Of a DNA stretch of 64,000 bases, positions 11,331 through 21,121 are shown piece by piece (within the stretch, counting starts at the first letter, position 1; each line of letters begins with the position of its first letter). The stretch is from Trichobilharzia szidati. Its lineage: Eukaryota > Platyhelminthes > Trematoda > Strigeidida > Schistosomatidae. The notes under the pieces are model-generated. The model saw nothing but the letters and a program-made list of their open reading frames with translations. It was not told the origin of the DNA and did no database searches. Location: the NCBI GenBank assembly GCA_944472155.2, contig OX235273.1, positions 5,057,204 to 5,121,203 of the forward strand. Reading direction: 5' to 3'. A program made the translations under genes and the position numbers.

Positions 11331-12512
11331 TCTCTCCTATTTGTCGTCTTAGGGGTAGTCGAATTTTCCAGATGCCCACATGCACAGGTGTTGAATCATT
11401 CCTACTGCACGTATTCTATCGCAGTTGATTTGATAAACAAAGCTTCTGTTATCAATCTCTCCCTCCACCCTGTGATATTAGATTTTAAAACTGTCATTCC
11501 ATCCCATCCTATTGTCTGGTTGTGTGGCGTTGCATGTATTGAGTGCTATGGCTGAATTATTCTCTAGATTTCTTATCTTATTGGAGTCAACCAATCTAGA
11601 TTTTGTTAGGTTTCTATGCTAGGCTAGTCTGACTGCTCCTGTTCTACTAGATTGACTTATGTATTTGACCTGACACTCATTGCAGGGTATATGATAAACT
11701 AAATTGTTTTGTTTTAAAGGCTCCACAAGATCCTTTAACTGACAAAGCTTGTTTCTAATTGAGTTTGTGGATTTGAGTGCCAGTCAATTTTATTCCTGCC
11801 TTGCTAAGAATTCTGAGTAAGGTTTCCGAGGTTCTTTTTTGTATGGAATTACTTCTGATGATTTAGATTCCTTATTGTGGGTGTTGTCATTATCTTCTGC
11901 ATGTTTGACATGCATGTCGTCATTAATATTACTATCATTATTTACTTTATTTTTATATTTCCCTACATACTTTCTGACTAAATTATCAGAGTCATTATTA
12001 AGTTTCAAGGCTTCTCTTATATGCCTCATTTCCTGTCTTCGATTTTCCTTGATACTACAACTTAGTTTTTGTGCCCTATTGTCATTTAAACATTTCACCA
12101 ATCCTATTTTTACTGACATAGGATGGGATTATAGGAAGTTCAGATATCTGTTTGAGTGTGTGGGTTTCCTGTTAACACTAGTGTTTAACTTCCCATCTTC
12201 TTCCCTTTTCACCCTACAATCTAACATTGGAAGTTCCCCTTCCTGACCTTCCAATTCATAAGTGAATTGAATTGCCTCCACCTTTGAGTTATTGTGTTCG
12301 AAAAATCTATCCACATTGTGTGTTTTAAGTACAGTGAATGTGTCATCTACATACCTCCACCATACTTTTGGGGTGGAGGTGAACGTTTCAATCGCTATGT
12401 TTTCCCACCTATCCATGAATATATCTGCTACAACTTGGGATATTGGTGACCCCATGGCTACCCTCTCAGTTTGTTTGTATATTTTCCTTTGGAATTTATA
12501 TACTGTGGAAGC
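11331..12512 (-). mobile_element. Penelope-like element: RT C-terminal half, linker and GIY-YIG domain
   Basis: One long minus-strand frame reads RVAMGSPISQVVADIFMDRWENIA, WWRYVDDTFTVLK (catalytic YVDD near 12345), LPMLDCRVKREEDGKL, then an in-frame TAA at 12129-12131 and the linker to 11790. After another stop, LVYHIPCNECQVKYISQSSRTGAVRLA (11700-11630) is the GIY-YIG endonuclease core, with EHRNL changed, followed by ENNSAIALNTCN. PLEs pair this RT with this endonuclease to prime reverse transcription at the target. The N-terminal RT half is gone, replaced at 12513 by an ATT microsatellite. The body is unusually well preserved, with few lesions over 1.1 kb. Confidence 0.9.
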
Positions 12513-12515
12513 CCA

Positions 12516-12578
<63 letters not shown>
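12513..12578. repeat. (ATT)n microsatellite, about 21 units
   Basis: Uninterrupted ATT run directly bordering the truncated PLE. It produces polyisoleucine or polyleucine frames that are not genes. Confidence 0.95.
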
Positions 12579-14399
12579 AGTACATCCAAAAGCGATTCTT
12601 ACACCTACACATAAACATGAAAGTACACACCACAACACAGAATTAATAATTGTGATACTCAACATTTGTGAGATTGAAATTAGCATCTTTCACTCATTCA
12701 TGAAGCACTCACTTTCAAAGAATCAACTGTGTGATTGATTTGTGAACAGAGTAATTTCTAATTAACACGTGTGTCTGTATGTGCTCTTTCTTTCCAAAGC
12801 AAACTAACACTCAGGTAGCCACACCTATTCCACTTACATTCAGTCAATCATCAGAGAGGTTTGGTGTAGATTAGCTAATTATTTTTGAGAAGCAAATCGA
12901 TTTTTTCTCTCTGCCACATTTTTGTAGTATGCATTGGTAAAAGATTCACTGTTCTAGTGTTTCCTGTAATATTGTTTATAAATAACGTAACCTACTTATG
13001 AGTAGTAAGAGTTTTAAAGCAAAATTGTTACAAATCATAATTTTCATTTTTCGTTACACTGAAATGCTTAGTCTCTTTCGATACGTGAGCTCCTTGTAGA
13101 GACACTTTGAAAATTTCTGAAGATGAACTTGATGCTCACCAGTAACTGACTACATGACGAGGTTGCCTGATGCTCTAGTGAGAATTCGTAATCAGTGTGG
13201 TCCACTAGTAGCTTGCTTAAGGCTCACACTTATGTTTCATATATTCGGTCTCTCATGTTATAGAGACATGAGGTTCAACTTACACTTTCTGACAGTCACT
13301 GGTAAAATATAGTGATCAAAGTGGTTTTGAAGTCAATTGTTAGTGTTCTTGTGAATGTGTATGTGTGTGGTTATTGCTGTTGGTGTGCATAAAAGAATAT
13401 ATGCTATTTTAGCGCAACCTGTTCATTATATCTTACAACTCACTGTCTGTCAGATCGGGCAAGCCGAAAGTCGTATTCTCAAGACAAATGTTAAGTTTAA
13501 ACAAGTAAGCAAGTAAATGGGTGAATAAAATTCACGTTACGCATACACATTTTTATTAATTCAACAGAATTAGTTCACTATGAGTGTGAGAACGTGTTTT
13601 TTCGAGAACTTAACTTCGAGTACATACATATCAGTGCAGTGTTTGAAAGTAGTTACAGGTTGACATTATACATCAATGTAGAACAAGACTGTATGCTGGA
13701 ATACTGTTGTGTGATATTACTAATAACATCAGCTTTATTCTGGAGCTTATGTCTACACACGACACAGAATTCTCGGCGTAATTTCTTGCAAAATATTTAT
13801 TTCTCGTATAGTATCTTATAGTAAACATTTGTCGGCAGTTTGCCGTATGACTCAACGTTGTTCCATCTAAAACAAGACTCTATCCTCTACAACATTTTCT
13901 TCTTCAAGAATCCACCAGTGGGTTGAAAATCAATTGAAAAAATTTGCGTGAATTCGTATTTTAACGACAGGAAACAAGGTCCAGGCAACAGATCATTTAT
14001 TGAGAAAATCAACAGATATTTATAGATTTTTATGTACATTATTGTTAGCGTTATTGTTAGCAGAGAAGGGAAGTCTTCTGATTGGTTTTCTTCTTGCTGA
14101 ATGTTATTCTGTTATCTCTTTGCAGCCGTTTCTTAGAAAGTTAAGCCATATATCTGCGAATCGTATTTGCACACATTAAGACTGCTTTGATTGGCTGGTA
14201 AGTTACTAAAGGTTAAGCTTCGTTACTGTTTTTTTCTCATGACCCCGATTTGGGATGTAAACATTGACGCAAACCGCTTTCTAGAATTTTAGCTTGCAGA
14301 CAGCTCTCACCACAGTACTTCTATCTGAAGGTCACTTTAGAAGATTCAAACGAGAAGAAAGGGAGAAAATTACATAGTAGTGGTAATAATTCGCTGCAT
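12579..14399. other. Unassigned, 1.8 kb
   Basis: No RT, endonuclease or SINE signature was found. 13450-13860 has open stretches on both strands without recognisable motifs, and TTGCCGTATGACTCAAC near 13840-13856 resembles the GACTCAATAT element ends at 23590 and 63668. It may be unrecognised repeat or intergenic sequence. Confidence 0.4.
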
Positions 14400-14990
14400 T
14401 CTAAAGCAGTACTTATGATACATTATGGAAATATGATACTTCCCTTACATATCTAGGAAGCAAAGTTGCAAACACAGACAGTCGGAACGGATACAGATGT
14501 CAAAGCCAGTTGGAATTGAAAATGTAAGATACGTCTTCATCAATCTGAAGTCAGTTTGGAAATATTCTGCACTCAGCATACGAAACAAGATTCAGATTTT
14601 CAACACCAATGTGAAGTCAGTCAGTTGTTCTCTGTGGGTCAGAGACTTGACCAACGTGTCACGAAAAAGATTTCCACCAGCCTGCTTAAGACTTTTGTCA
14701 ACAGCTGCTACCTTCTGTCTCTCCATACTGAAGATGAGATGGCCAGCTGGCCAGCAAGAATCAGCAACAAGAAACTCTGCAGTGGAACACACCAACCAAG
14801 AGACTATTGCTCAACAAATCTGTAGGAGAAAATGGAGATGGATGGGGTCGTCAAATGACGTGCCACACCATGTCATCACTCGAGTGAAGTCCCAATGGGA
14901 AGCACGCGACAAGCGGGTTGGCAGTGTTTTGGTGACATACAAGAGCTCATGTGAGTTGGAGAAGGAGATGAGAGATATTTAAAAAGTCTT
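14400..14990 (+). mobile_element. RTE-type retrotransposon, C-terminal part of RT
   Basis: Across three frames the plus strand reads SLTYLGSKVANTDS, FINLKSVWKYSALSIRNKIQIFNTNVKSV (14540-14620), LLKTFVNSC (near 14690), SILKMRWPA, NQETIAQQICRRKWRWMGSSNDVPHHVITR (14790-14885) and a C-terminus ending EKEMRDI. This is the same order as the copies at 9.9, 52.0 and 56.9 kb. Frameshifts at about 14625 and 14700 break the protein. Confidence 0.85.
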
Positions 14991-15104
14991 AAGATTGATT
15001 TCCTCCTATTCTTGTAATTATCACTTGACATTCATATTTTGCTTAGCTATTTGTATACTAATATTCTTGCACAGTTCATCGATATATTCTCCCTAGCGAT
15101 CAAT

Positions 15105-15331
15105 ATTTTACAAATTTTGATAGCATTATAAGAAGACGGAGATTATCTGAAAAGTGTGATGCATTTGCGCTATACATTTCGAACAATCTGATCACACATT
15201 TACTTGTCAAGTCAATATATATGAAAAAGTTAAATTAAACAAAGTGACAAAAAAAGGATTTAAGAATAATTAACACAAACGTTTGGTAATCAAATCAAAT
15301 CAATAAGGTTTATCAAGGTAGGTTAAGAGTA
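15105..15331 (+). repeat. Left inverted terminal repeat of a PLE
   Basis: The reverse complement of this stretch is found at 17265-17490 with few changes (shared blocks AGACGGAGATTATCTGA, AACAATCTGATCACACA, TTGACTTGTCAAG reversed, CAAACGTTTGGTAATC, AAGGTAGGTTAAGAGT). It bounds the PLE coding remains on the left. PLE terminal repeats are known to occur inverted. Confidence 0.8.
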
Positions 15332-16290
15332 ATAATAACTACCTTTCTATAGGAGATGTGTAGACGATATCATTTTGATATGAGACGATTATGAAGATGC
15401 GAGTCTTCTATTAGATAGACTTAACTCTGTACAGAATCATATTAGTCTTACATGCGAGGAAAAAAGTCACAACCAGCTTGTGTTTTTAGACATACGTCTG
15501 AGTCGAAGAGACAATGGCTCAGTGAGACGGTCTGTCTACAGAGAGCCCACTTGGACACAGCAATACCTTAATTTTCACAGCTTCTGTCCATTACAGTATA
15601 AGAGAGGGTTGGTGAAGTGTCTATTTAAGAGGATTAAGCGTATATTTGCACGGCTGATGTTACAGACAAAGAAAACGAAATATTGATGGATACTCTTGTT
15701 GAAAACGGATATCCTTTGAAATTTTTAAACATGTGTAGAAGTCAACTAGCCTCTAAACCTACAATCCATACTGTCTCTAAGAAAAATGTTTTGATCAAAT
15801 TACGATATAATGGGAAAATAAACAGTAGGATTTTGAGACAAAGGTTGAATTCGATCATCCATAGAACCTATTATGCAGCCCAGCTTGTAATTGTCGGAAA
15901 AGCTAAAATTATGCTCCACTGGAAACCTGAAAAGTGCACAAGTGATTATGTCACACACCGCACTATTTACCAATTTTCGTGTGTGTGGTGACACATACAC
16001 AGGGAGGAGTAATCGCGCCTTGCATGTGAGGGTGAGAGAGCATATCCCAAAATGGCTAGAAAAACAAATGAACTGTGAAAAATCAATAAATACAGGAGTC
16101 AGACTACCAACTTCGTCTATAGCTAAACACCTAACAGAGATGAACCATAAGACTGATGTCAACTCAGCCTTTAAGGTCATCTGTAAAAACGGTCAAGGGC
16201 GCTTATTGAAATACGTCGAGGCTATAGCCATTCATAAACTTAAGCCCCCCTTTGTGTATTCAAACACAGTTTGTTATTACTCTTAACCTA
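15332..16290 (+). mobile_element. PLE body: RT end, linker and GIY-YIG endonuclease
   Basis: The frames read RRCVDDIILI (catalytic box with Val-Asp-Asp, near 15360), QLVFLDIRLSRRDNGSV and YREPTWTQQYLNFHS (15480-15580), KRGLVKCLFKRI, then LVENGYPLKFLN and VLIKLRYNGKINSRILRQRL (15690-15850). The endonuclease core is split by a frameshift: TIYQFSCVW at 15965-15990, then GDTYTGRSNRALHVRVREHIPKWL (15995-16060), SSIAKHL and KYVEAIAIHKLKPP to a TAA at 16284. The GIY-YIG-type arginine and the EH pair are kept. The N-terminal RT is missing. Confidence 0.88.
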
Positions 16291-16420
16291 TTCAAATGAA
16301 CTGTCGTCAAGATTTGACAGAATAGTTCTAAAATATAATTTTTTACAATTGTCTACTTCTCACTCGGCGCCCAAATATTTTAGAACTATTCTGTCAAATC
16401 TTGACGACAGTTCATTTGAA
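16291..16420. repeat. Perfect inverted repeat, 45-bp arms
   Basis: Arms 16291-16335 and 16376-16420 are exact reverse complements (TTCAAATGAACTG... / ...CAGTTCATTTGAA) around a 40-base loop. It starts just after the stop codon of the endonuclease frame. Confidence 0.95.
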
Positions 16421-16850
16421 TTATTTTGCAATCGAATTAAATTAACAAAGAAACTGTGTAGTTGGAACAATCATCGTGTTTTCACTCTCCGTTGTCTGCA
16501 ACAGAATGCATATCCTAAATCCGTCGTAGTCGAGTCACCTGACAACTCCCGTAGGTCGAATAAAGCAGCTCAATCTTCAGGAAGAAGACAAAGCAATAAG
16601 TTCGCCAAGGTGCTTCTACTAAACTCCAATCCTAAACACTATAATTTTGAAAATAAGTCTAATCATAAAATTCTAAATACTAGCAGTTTGAACAGACATG
16701 AAGGTGTGATGTTAGCTGATGCATAGGAAATCCTGATTAATAAATAAAAATGGATATGTATCACTAATTAATAATACTTGGTCAAAATTCTCGACTGTCC
16801 ATATCTTCTTATGGAGACGTTAAGAAATGTTTTTACAACTGTTTACACAC
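16376..16850 (+). mobile_element. Internally deleted PLE open frame plus 3' region
   Basis: An open frame runs through the hairpin arm to a TAG at 16724. Its end, SLNRHEGVMLADA followed by EILINK, matches the C-terminus read on the minus strand near 60340-60320 (SADAWQVLINK), and 16725-16850 matches the reverse complement of 60200-60330. The middle (KKLCSWNNHRVFTLRCLQQNAY) has no endonuclease motif and could be a PLE N-terminal piece fused to the C-terminus by deletion. That reading is an inference. Confidence 0.55.
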
Positions 16851-16935
16851 ACACGCATGCACACTCTGTTTAAAGTGTTTAACAAAGGTCGACCAATATT
16901 TGTAAGTCCGAGATCAAATTTTGATCACAGCTCAT

Positions 16936-17222
16936 GATAATAAAGGTTTTTGTATTTCCCAATGAATGAAAAACAAAACGATATTGTTTTTACTGACGTT
17001 CCGCTATTTAATACTAATAGCTTTATCAAAGTATTATTAAACCGGAATTTACAAATCTCAGCATATATATATAACAAAGAGTTAAGGGGGTCAGTAAAAA
17101 CAATATCGTTTTGTTTTTCATTCATTGGGAAATACAAAAACCTTTATTATAATGAATATCATATAACCGATGCCCAAATTTTTTCAAACCGTTAGAAGTG
17201 AACTTGGTTTGGACATATATAA
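16936..17222. mobile_element. Small foldback element with 16-bp target duplication
   Basis: Arms 16937-16997 and 17090-17150 are reverse complements over 61 bp (ATAATAAAGGTTTTTG... and its mirror), with a 92-bp loop. The 16-bp word TTTGATCACAGCTCAT occurs just before (16920-16935) and just after (17223-17238) the unit, as expected for a target-site duplication. There is no coding capacity; a mobiliser is not evident. Confidence 0.75.
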
Positions 17223-17264
17223 TTTGATCACAGCTCATAAAATTTTGTTTATTATACTTGTTGA

Positions 17265-17490
17265 ATGACTCTTAACCTACCTTGGTAATCCTTATTTGAT
17301 TGGATTACCAAACGTTTGTGTTAATTATTCTTAAATCCCTTTTTTGTCACTTTGTTTAATTTAACTTTTTCATATATATTGACTTGACAAGTAAATGTGT
17401 GATCAGATTGTTCGAAATGCATAGCGCAAATACATACCATTTTTCAGATAATCTCCGTCTTCTAATAATGCTATTCAAATTTATAAAACG
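17265..17490 (-). repeat. Right inverted terminal repeat of the PLE
   Basis: Mirror of 15105-15331. The last part (AATGCTATTCAAATTTATAAA... ) also resembles 60070-60120, downstream of another PLE endonuclease. Confidence 0.8.
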
Positions 17491-17734
17491 GACCAATTGT
17501 TTTAAATTTTACAAATTACTGATTATGTAATAACTTATTTCAAATTCATATTCACAATTTGCAAACCGGTTAGCAATTCACAGTTTTACACATTTCCAGT
17601 AGTGAAAATTCCCCGTAGTTTCCATCGGAAACCAAGTTATCCCCATCACAATAGGTTAATTGTCCAGATAGCAAAGATCCTGGACCTATCTCTGGCTTTA
17701 GATGACTATGCCTAACATGCTGAATACTATGCAC

Positions 17735-18080
17735 AGCAACCGATGCCGAACAACAGAAAACGGTAGGTTAATACGATTGTTTATTCTTCCACTGATAACG
17801 AAACAGAATTATATGTTACTGCTAGAAAAGTCTGTAATGTGAATAAACGTTAATATGCTGTAGAATAATAATTCTGATTGTATTTCTCCCATCTTTTGTC
17901 AACCAGTATACGACTAAACAACGATAGTCTTCTCGTCTCTCGTCCGTTCGAATAAACAAACGGTTCAGTGTTCACCGACACTGACACACTACCATAAAGA
18001 GTAATCGAGAAAGCGAGCAAATTTGCATGCAAATTGCTGCTTTGATTTATAGCATGACTCAGCTCTCTGAACTGAATTCA
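17735..18080 (+). repeat. Dispersed repeat, type D (unknown class)
   Basis: Matches 45945-46225 over most of its length (AACAGAAAA, GATTGTTTATTCTTCC, ATAACGAAACAGA, AATAAACGT, CAACCAGTA, AACAAAC... CTGACA) and its last 85 bp recur at 19270-19365. No coding frame. It could be an LTR or SINE-like unit; the ends are not defined. Confidence 0.6.
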
Positions 18081-18170
18081 ACTGTATATATAAATTTTCG
18101 CGTATCTAAGGGAGCAGTTACATTGGGATAACAGAAAGAAGGTTAAACCTCCAATTTTCTGAACATATAA

Positions 18171-19297
18171 TAATAATAATTTGCTTTATTCCAAAACAGT
18201 ACATGCAATACAGAATGGAATTCTCAGCATCTCACAACAGTATTGCATCCAGTTAGTACATTATCAATAAATAGAATTCTATATAGATTAAGGAAATCTC
18301 AGTTCATTATGACAACAACACATTGGCATGCCGGTAGCAAAGGTAAAGCTGAACAGTGTTTGAAGGTGTTAGAAAAGTAGGTGCTATCATATTTACTGGC
18401 GTAAGCGAGAGAAAGAAACAAAGCAGCACATAACAGAAAACAAGAAACGGAGAGAAAAGGAAAAGAAAGAAAACGTTGTACCTATATGAAAGACGAGATC
18501 CAGTTGTTCTACTAACTATTTATTAAGTTATCAGTTTCACGCCTAATGCTTTCTTTATCGCACAGAACACGAGCTAAGTAGGGTATGGTTGAGTTTTTGT
18601 ACTTGCTGGTGCGGGCATATGGTTTTCTATATAGGCTTCTGGTTTTGCCTGATGAGATGCAAGGGGAGTGTTGTGAGTGAAGAGGGTGTTGTGAGTTAGA
18701 TAAAATGGATTTGGCCCATTTTTCACATGAGTCCATGTGCCTGTCAACCAGAATATTAACAAGCTGGTTAAGTGGCACGTTGCTTACTCCGCTAACAACC
18801 TTTAACATCCTGAGTAATAAGGTATAGTCTTTCTTCAGTAGCCCCGGGAGAAACTAAGGGGGAACAATAGAGAATAATAGGCAGAATGCGAGAGTTAACG
18901 AATTGTAGGAGTAAGGGTTGGGTTATACCAGAATGTCTTAACTTCTTGATGTAGAAAGTGAGACGGAATATTTTCTTAGAAAACGCCAAGATATGAGACG
19001 ACCAGGAGAGATCAGCAGATAGAATGACGCCTAGGTATTTGATTTCCGACTTGGTTTCTATTTCAGTGCCATCTATGTTGCAAACCTCGTGAGAGCCAAC
19101 CAGTTTGTTTAGGTCGGTGAAATTGACTGTTTGGCATTTGGAGGGGTTTAAGGTTAGACCGTTTTCCTTGGACCACTGGCTGATTTCTGACAGAAAGCCA
19201 TTAAGTTTAGGGCAGTCACTTTTACATTTGACAGGCAAAGATGCAGTCAGTTCGTCAGCATATTTGACAAAATTAATATCTGTTCGAATAAACAAAC
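18171..19297 (-). mobile_element. CR1/jockey-type retrotransposon, 5'-truncated, minus copy
   Basis: The minus frame begins INFVKYADELTASLPVK (the YADD-equivalent palm box, here YADE), then GFLSEISQWSKENGLTLNPSKCQTVNF, EVCNIDGTEIETKSEIKYLGVILSADLSWSSH and NSRILPIILYCSPLVSPG. A single extra G in the CCCGGGGCT run near 18843 shifts the frame, giving the false ending TQDVKGC, and the true frame resumes as MLKVVSGVSNVPLNQLVNIL. The 3' end is the AATAATAATAATTTGCTTTATTCC tail at 18171. The protein and the same frameshift are shared with the plus copy at 21122. Confidence 0.88.
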
Positions 19298-19365
19298 GGT
19301 TCTTTGTTCATCGACATTGACACACTACCATAAAGAACAATCAAGGAAGCGAGCAAATTTGCATG
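19270..19365 (+). repeat. Dispersed repeat type D, partial
   Basis: TTCGAATAAACAAACGGTTC and CACACTACCATAAAGA and GCGAGCAAATTTGCATGCA match 17945-18035 in the same orientation, so the CR1-like copy lies between direct repeats. Confidence 0.7.
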
Positions 19366-20030
19366 CATGCCGAAAACCTACGTCTCAAGGGAACAAACTC
19401 ATAATAGCGCTATTACCAGACATCTCCTCGATACGGATCATGAGATGGAAATCGTGAAATCCTTTAAAATTATCAATAGACAAAGGAGCTCGATCCTCCT
19501 CAAGTTTGCAGAAGCAATTTCTATCAAACGCTTGAAACTAAATTTATGTGTTCAGAAAGAAGCAGTTATTAGTCTTTCGTTGCCCTGGTAACTGAATGTC
19601 TTTATTCTTTCCTTCATTTGATTACGTAATCTTTGGCTTTAACCCCATCCCTTTGACGTAGTGTAATTTTGCCTGTCTCTTGTTTCTATGATTTGAGTTG
19701 AACTCAGTACATTGTTACCTAGTTTATTAGTCACTCAGAATCTTACACATCTCTGATCTTTATTACGTAACTCCTTTGCCATTGTATGCATACATTTATT
19801 TCGTTTAAACTTGAACTGCTTGTGTGAAAACTATATAAACGCAATTTTTTGAGCACTGTTCACTAATTGCGGAACCTTCTGTCAACTGACATCATGAAAA
19901 AATTTCCAAATATGTTAAAACTTTTCTGTACATAAACCTCATAATTTATTTAAGCTGTAAGCAGCTGATGATAAGCCAGGAAAATAAATGATGGTACTAT
20001 ATTATTCTGCACAAACAGCCACTGTTGTCC
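19362..20030 (+). mobile_element. PLE endonuclease C-terminus and 3' region
   Basis: The frame reads NSAITRHLLDTDHEME, VKSFKIINRQRSSILLKFAEAISIKRLKLNLCVQKE and ends ISLSLPW at 19589. This is the conserved tail after the GIY-YIG core seen at 38.0 and 53.0 kb (SILDHL..., AEAIAIRL..., CVQ). The core itself is absent. The following 440 bp, ending near GCAGCTGATGATAAGCC, is probably its 3' untranslated sequence. Confidence 0.8.
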
Positions 20031-20594
20031 TTGATTTATTCAAATTCATCAAGGAGAATAAATGCATGAAGTTTCTGATCAAACCGGGTACTCCGCTAAA
20101 TGATACGGTTGGCCTCGAACAAGCTGCCGCCCAGTGGTGTTGAGATCACTGAGATCTAGCTAGCAAGCAAGCACCGTGATCTGCTCAAAACATGGGCTAC
20201 CAAAAGCTTTCATCTCTCTATTGCATATATTTTCTCTCATTCGGGTTGTTTTTATTGATTAATATATGACCTCTAATGGTACCGTCTACTCTTGTGTGCA
20301 TTTAAAATGTTTGCAAGCTTCTCATTTACAAGTTCCTACTAAACTTGAGGAGTCACCTAATTGAGGGTGGCAATGTGTTCCAATACAGCATGAGATAACT
20401 GTTCTTCAGTTATGTCCTCGGGTCTCGAAATGTACTTCTGGACATCTTACAGTTGACTTTCAACTAGATATCGTGGATTTCTTGAAGGAAAGATACAAAG
20501 AAGATATGTGTCATAATGGAATGGCTTGTGTATCACCTCAGAGACCGTTGTGTCACAGGATATACTACTGTCAGTTAGTATTTTACTTGAAGAT
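20031..20594. other. Unassigned
   Basis: No gene or recognised repeat. Confidence 0.4.
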
Positions 20595-20692
20595 ATTGTA
20601 CGGAGGGAAAATGCCATGCAATAGTCTCCTCTGAAAATTCTGTACATTTTATAAATACTGTCTAGAATAAAGATGTTATTATTATTAGTGGT
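20595..20692 (+). repeat. 3' end of CR1-like retrotransposon with ATT tail
   Basis: Matches 1435-1552 through CTGTACATTTTATAAATAC, AGAATAAAGATGTTATTATT. Confidence 0.5.
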
Positions 20693-20944
20693 ATGCAACG
20701 ACTCATCCCAATCTATCAGTACTCTACTGTTTTATGCAAACTTGTTTCTAATCCCTACAAACTAACTAATATTGAATTCCGTAATTATTCTCACTCTGTC
20801 CAATTTGCATTGACTAAAAGTCTGTTGCTAACTGCTAATAATTGACTGTCTAGACTCATGTAATCAATTATTCTCACTTCTTCTCTACCCCAAAACTAAT
20901 ATTTTTTACCGACCCTAGATTGGTATGGTTTTAATGTAAAACTA

Positions 20945-21121
20945 CATATGCATATTTTCAAAAAAATGGTTACAGAACAAAGAATAATCTTTTCGATAAC
21001 ACCTTCATCAGGCTATACAGTTATATATACAGTATACTGAATGAAAGAATTAGTGTTATGAACAACATTAATGCTGTTTAAATGACATCGAATTAATAAT
21101 ATCAACAGATTACAGTTCAAT
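20945..21121 (-). repeat. PLE 3' terminal region, separated from its body by an insertion
   Basis: Matches 37770-37945, which lies directly 3' of the minus-strand PLE endonuclease at 37993-38592 (ACAAAGA, CTTTTCGATAA, TCATCAGG, ATTATATATACA, TTATGAAC-ACATTAATG, ATTACAG). Here the matching endonuclease lies at 23776-24290, on the far side of the CR1-like insertion. Confidence 0.8.

Noticed and set aside
12129..12686. Open frame with a long polyisoleucine run
   Set aside because: The upstream half is translation of an ATT microsatellite; only the downstream PLE RT part is meaningful.
15800..16180. 126-codon minus-strand frame opposite the PLE endonuclease
   Set aside because: It is the antisense shadow of the plus-strand GIY-YIG region.
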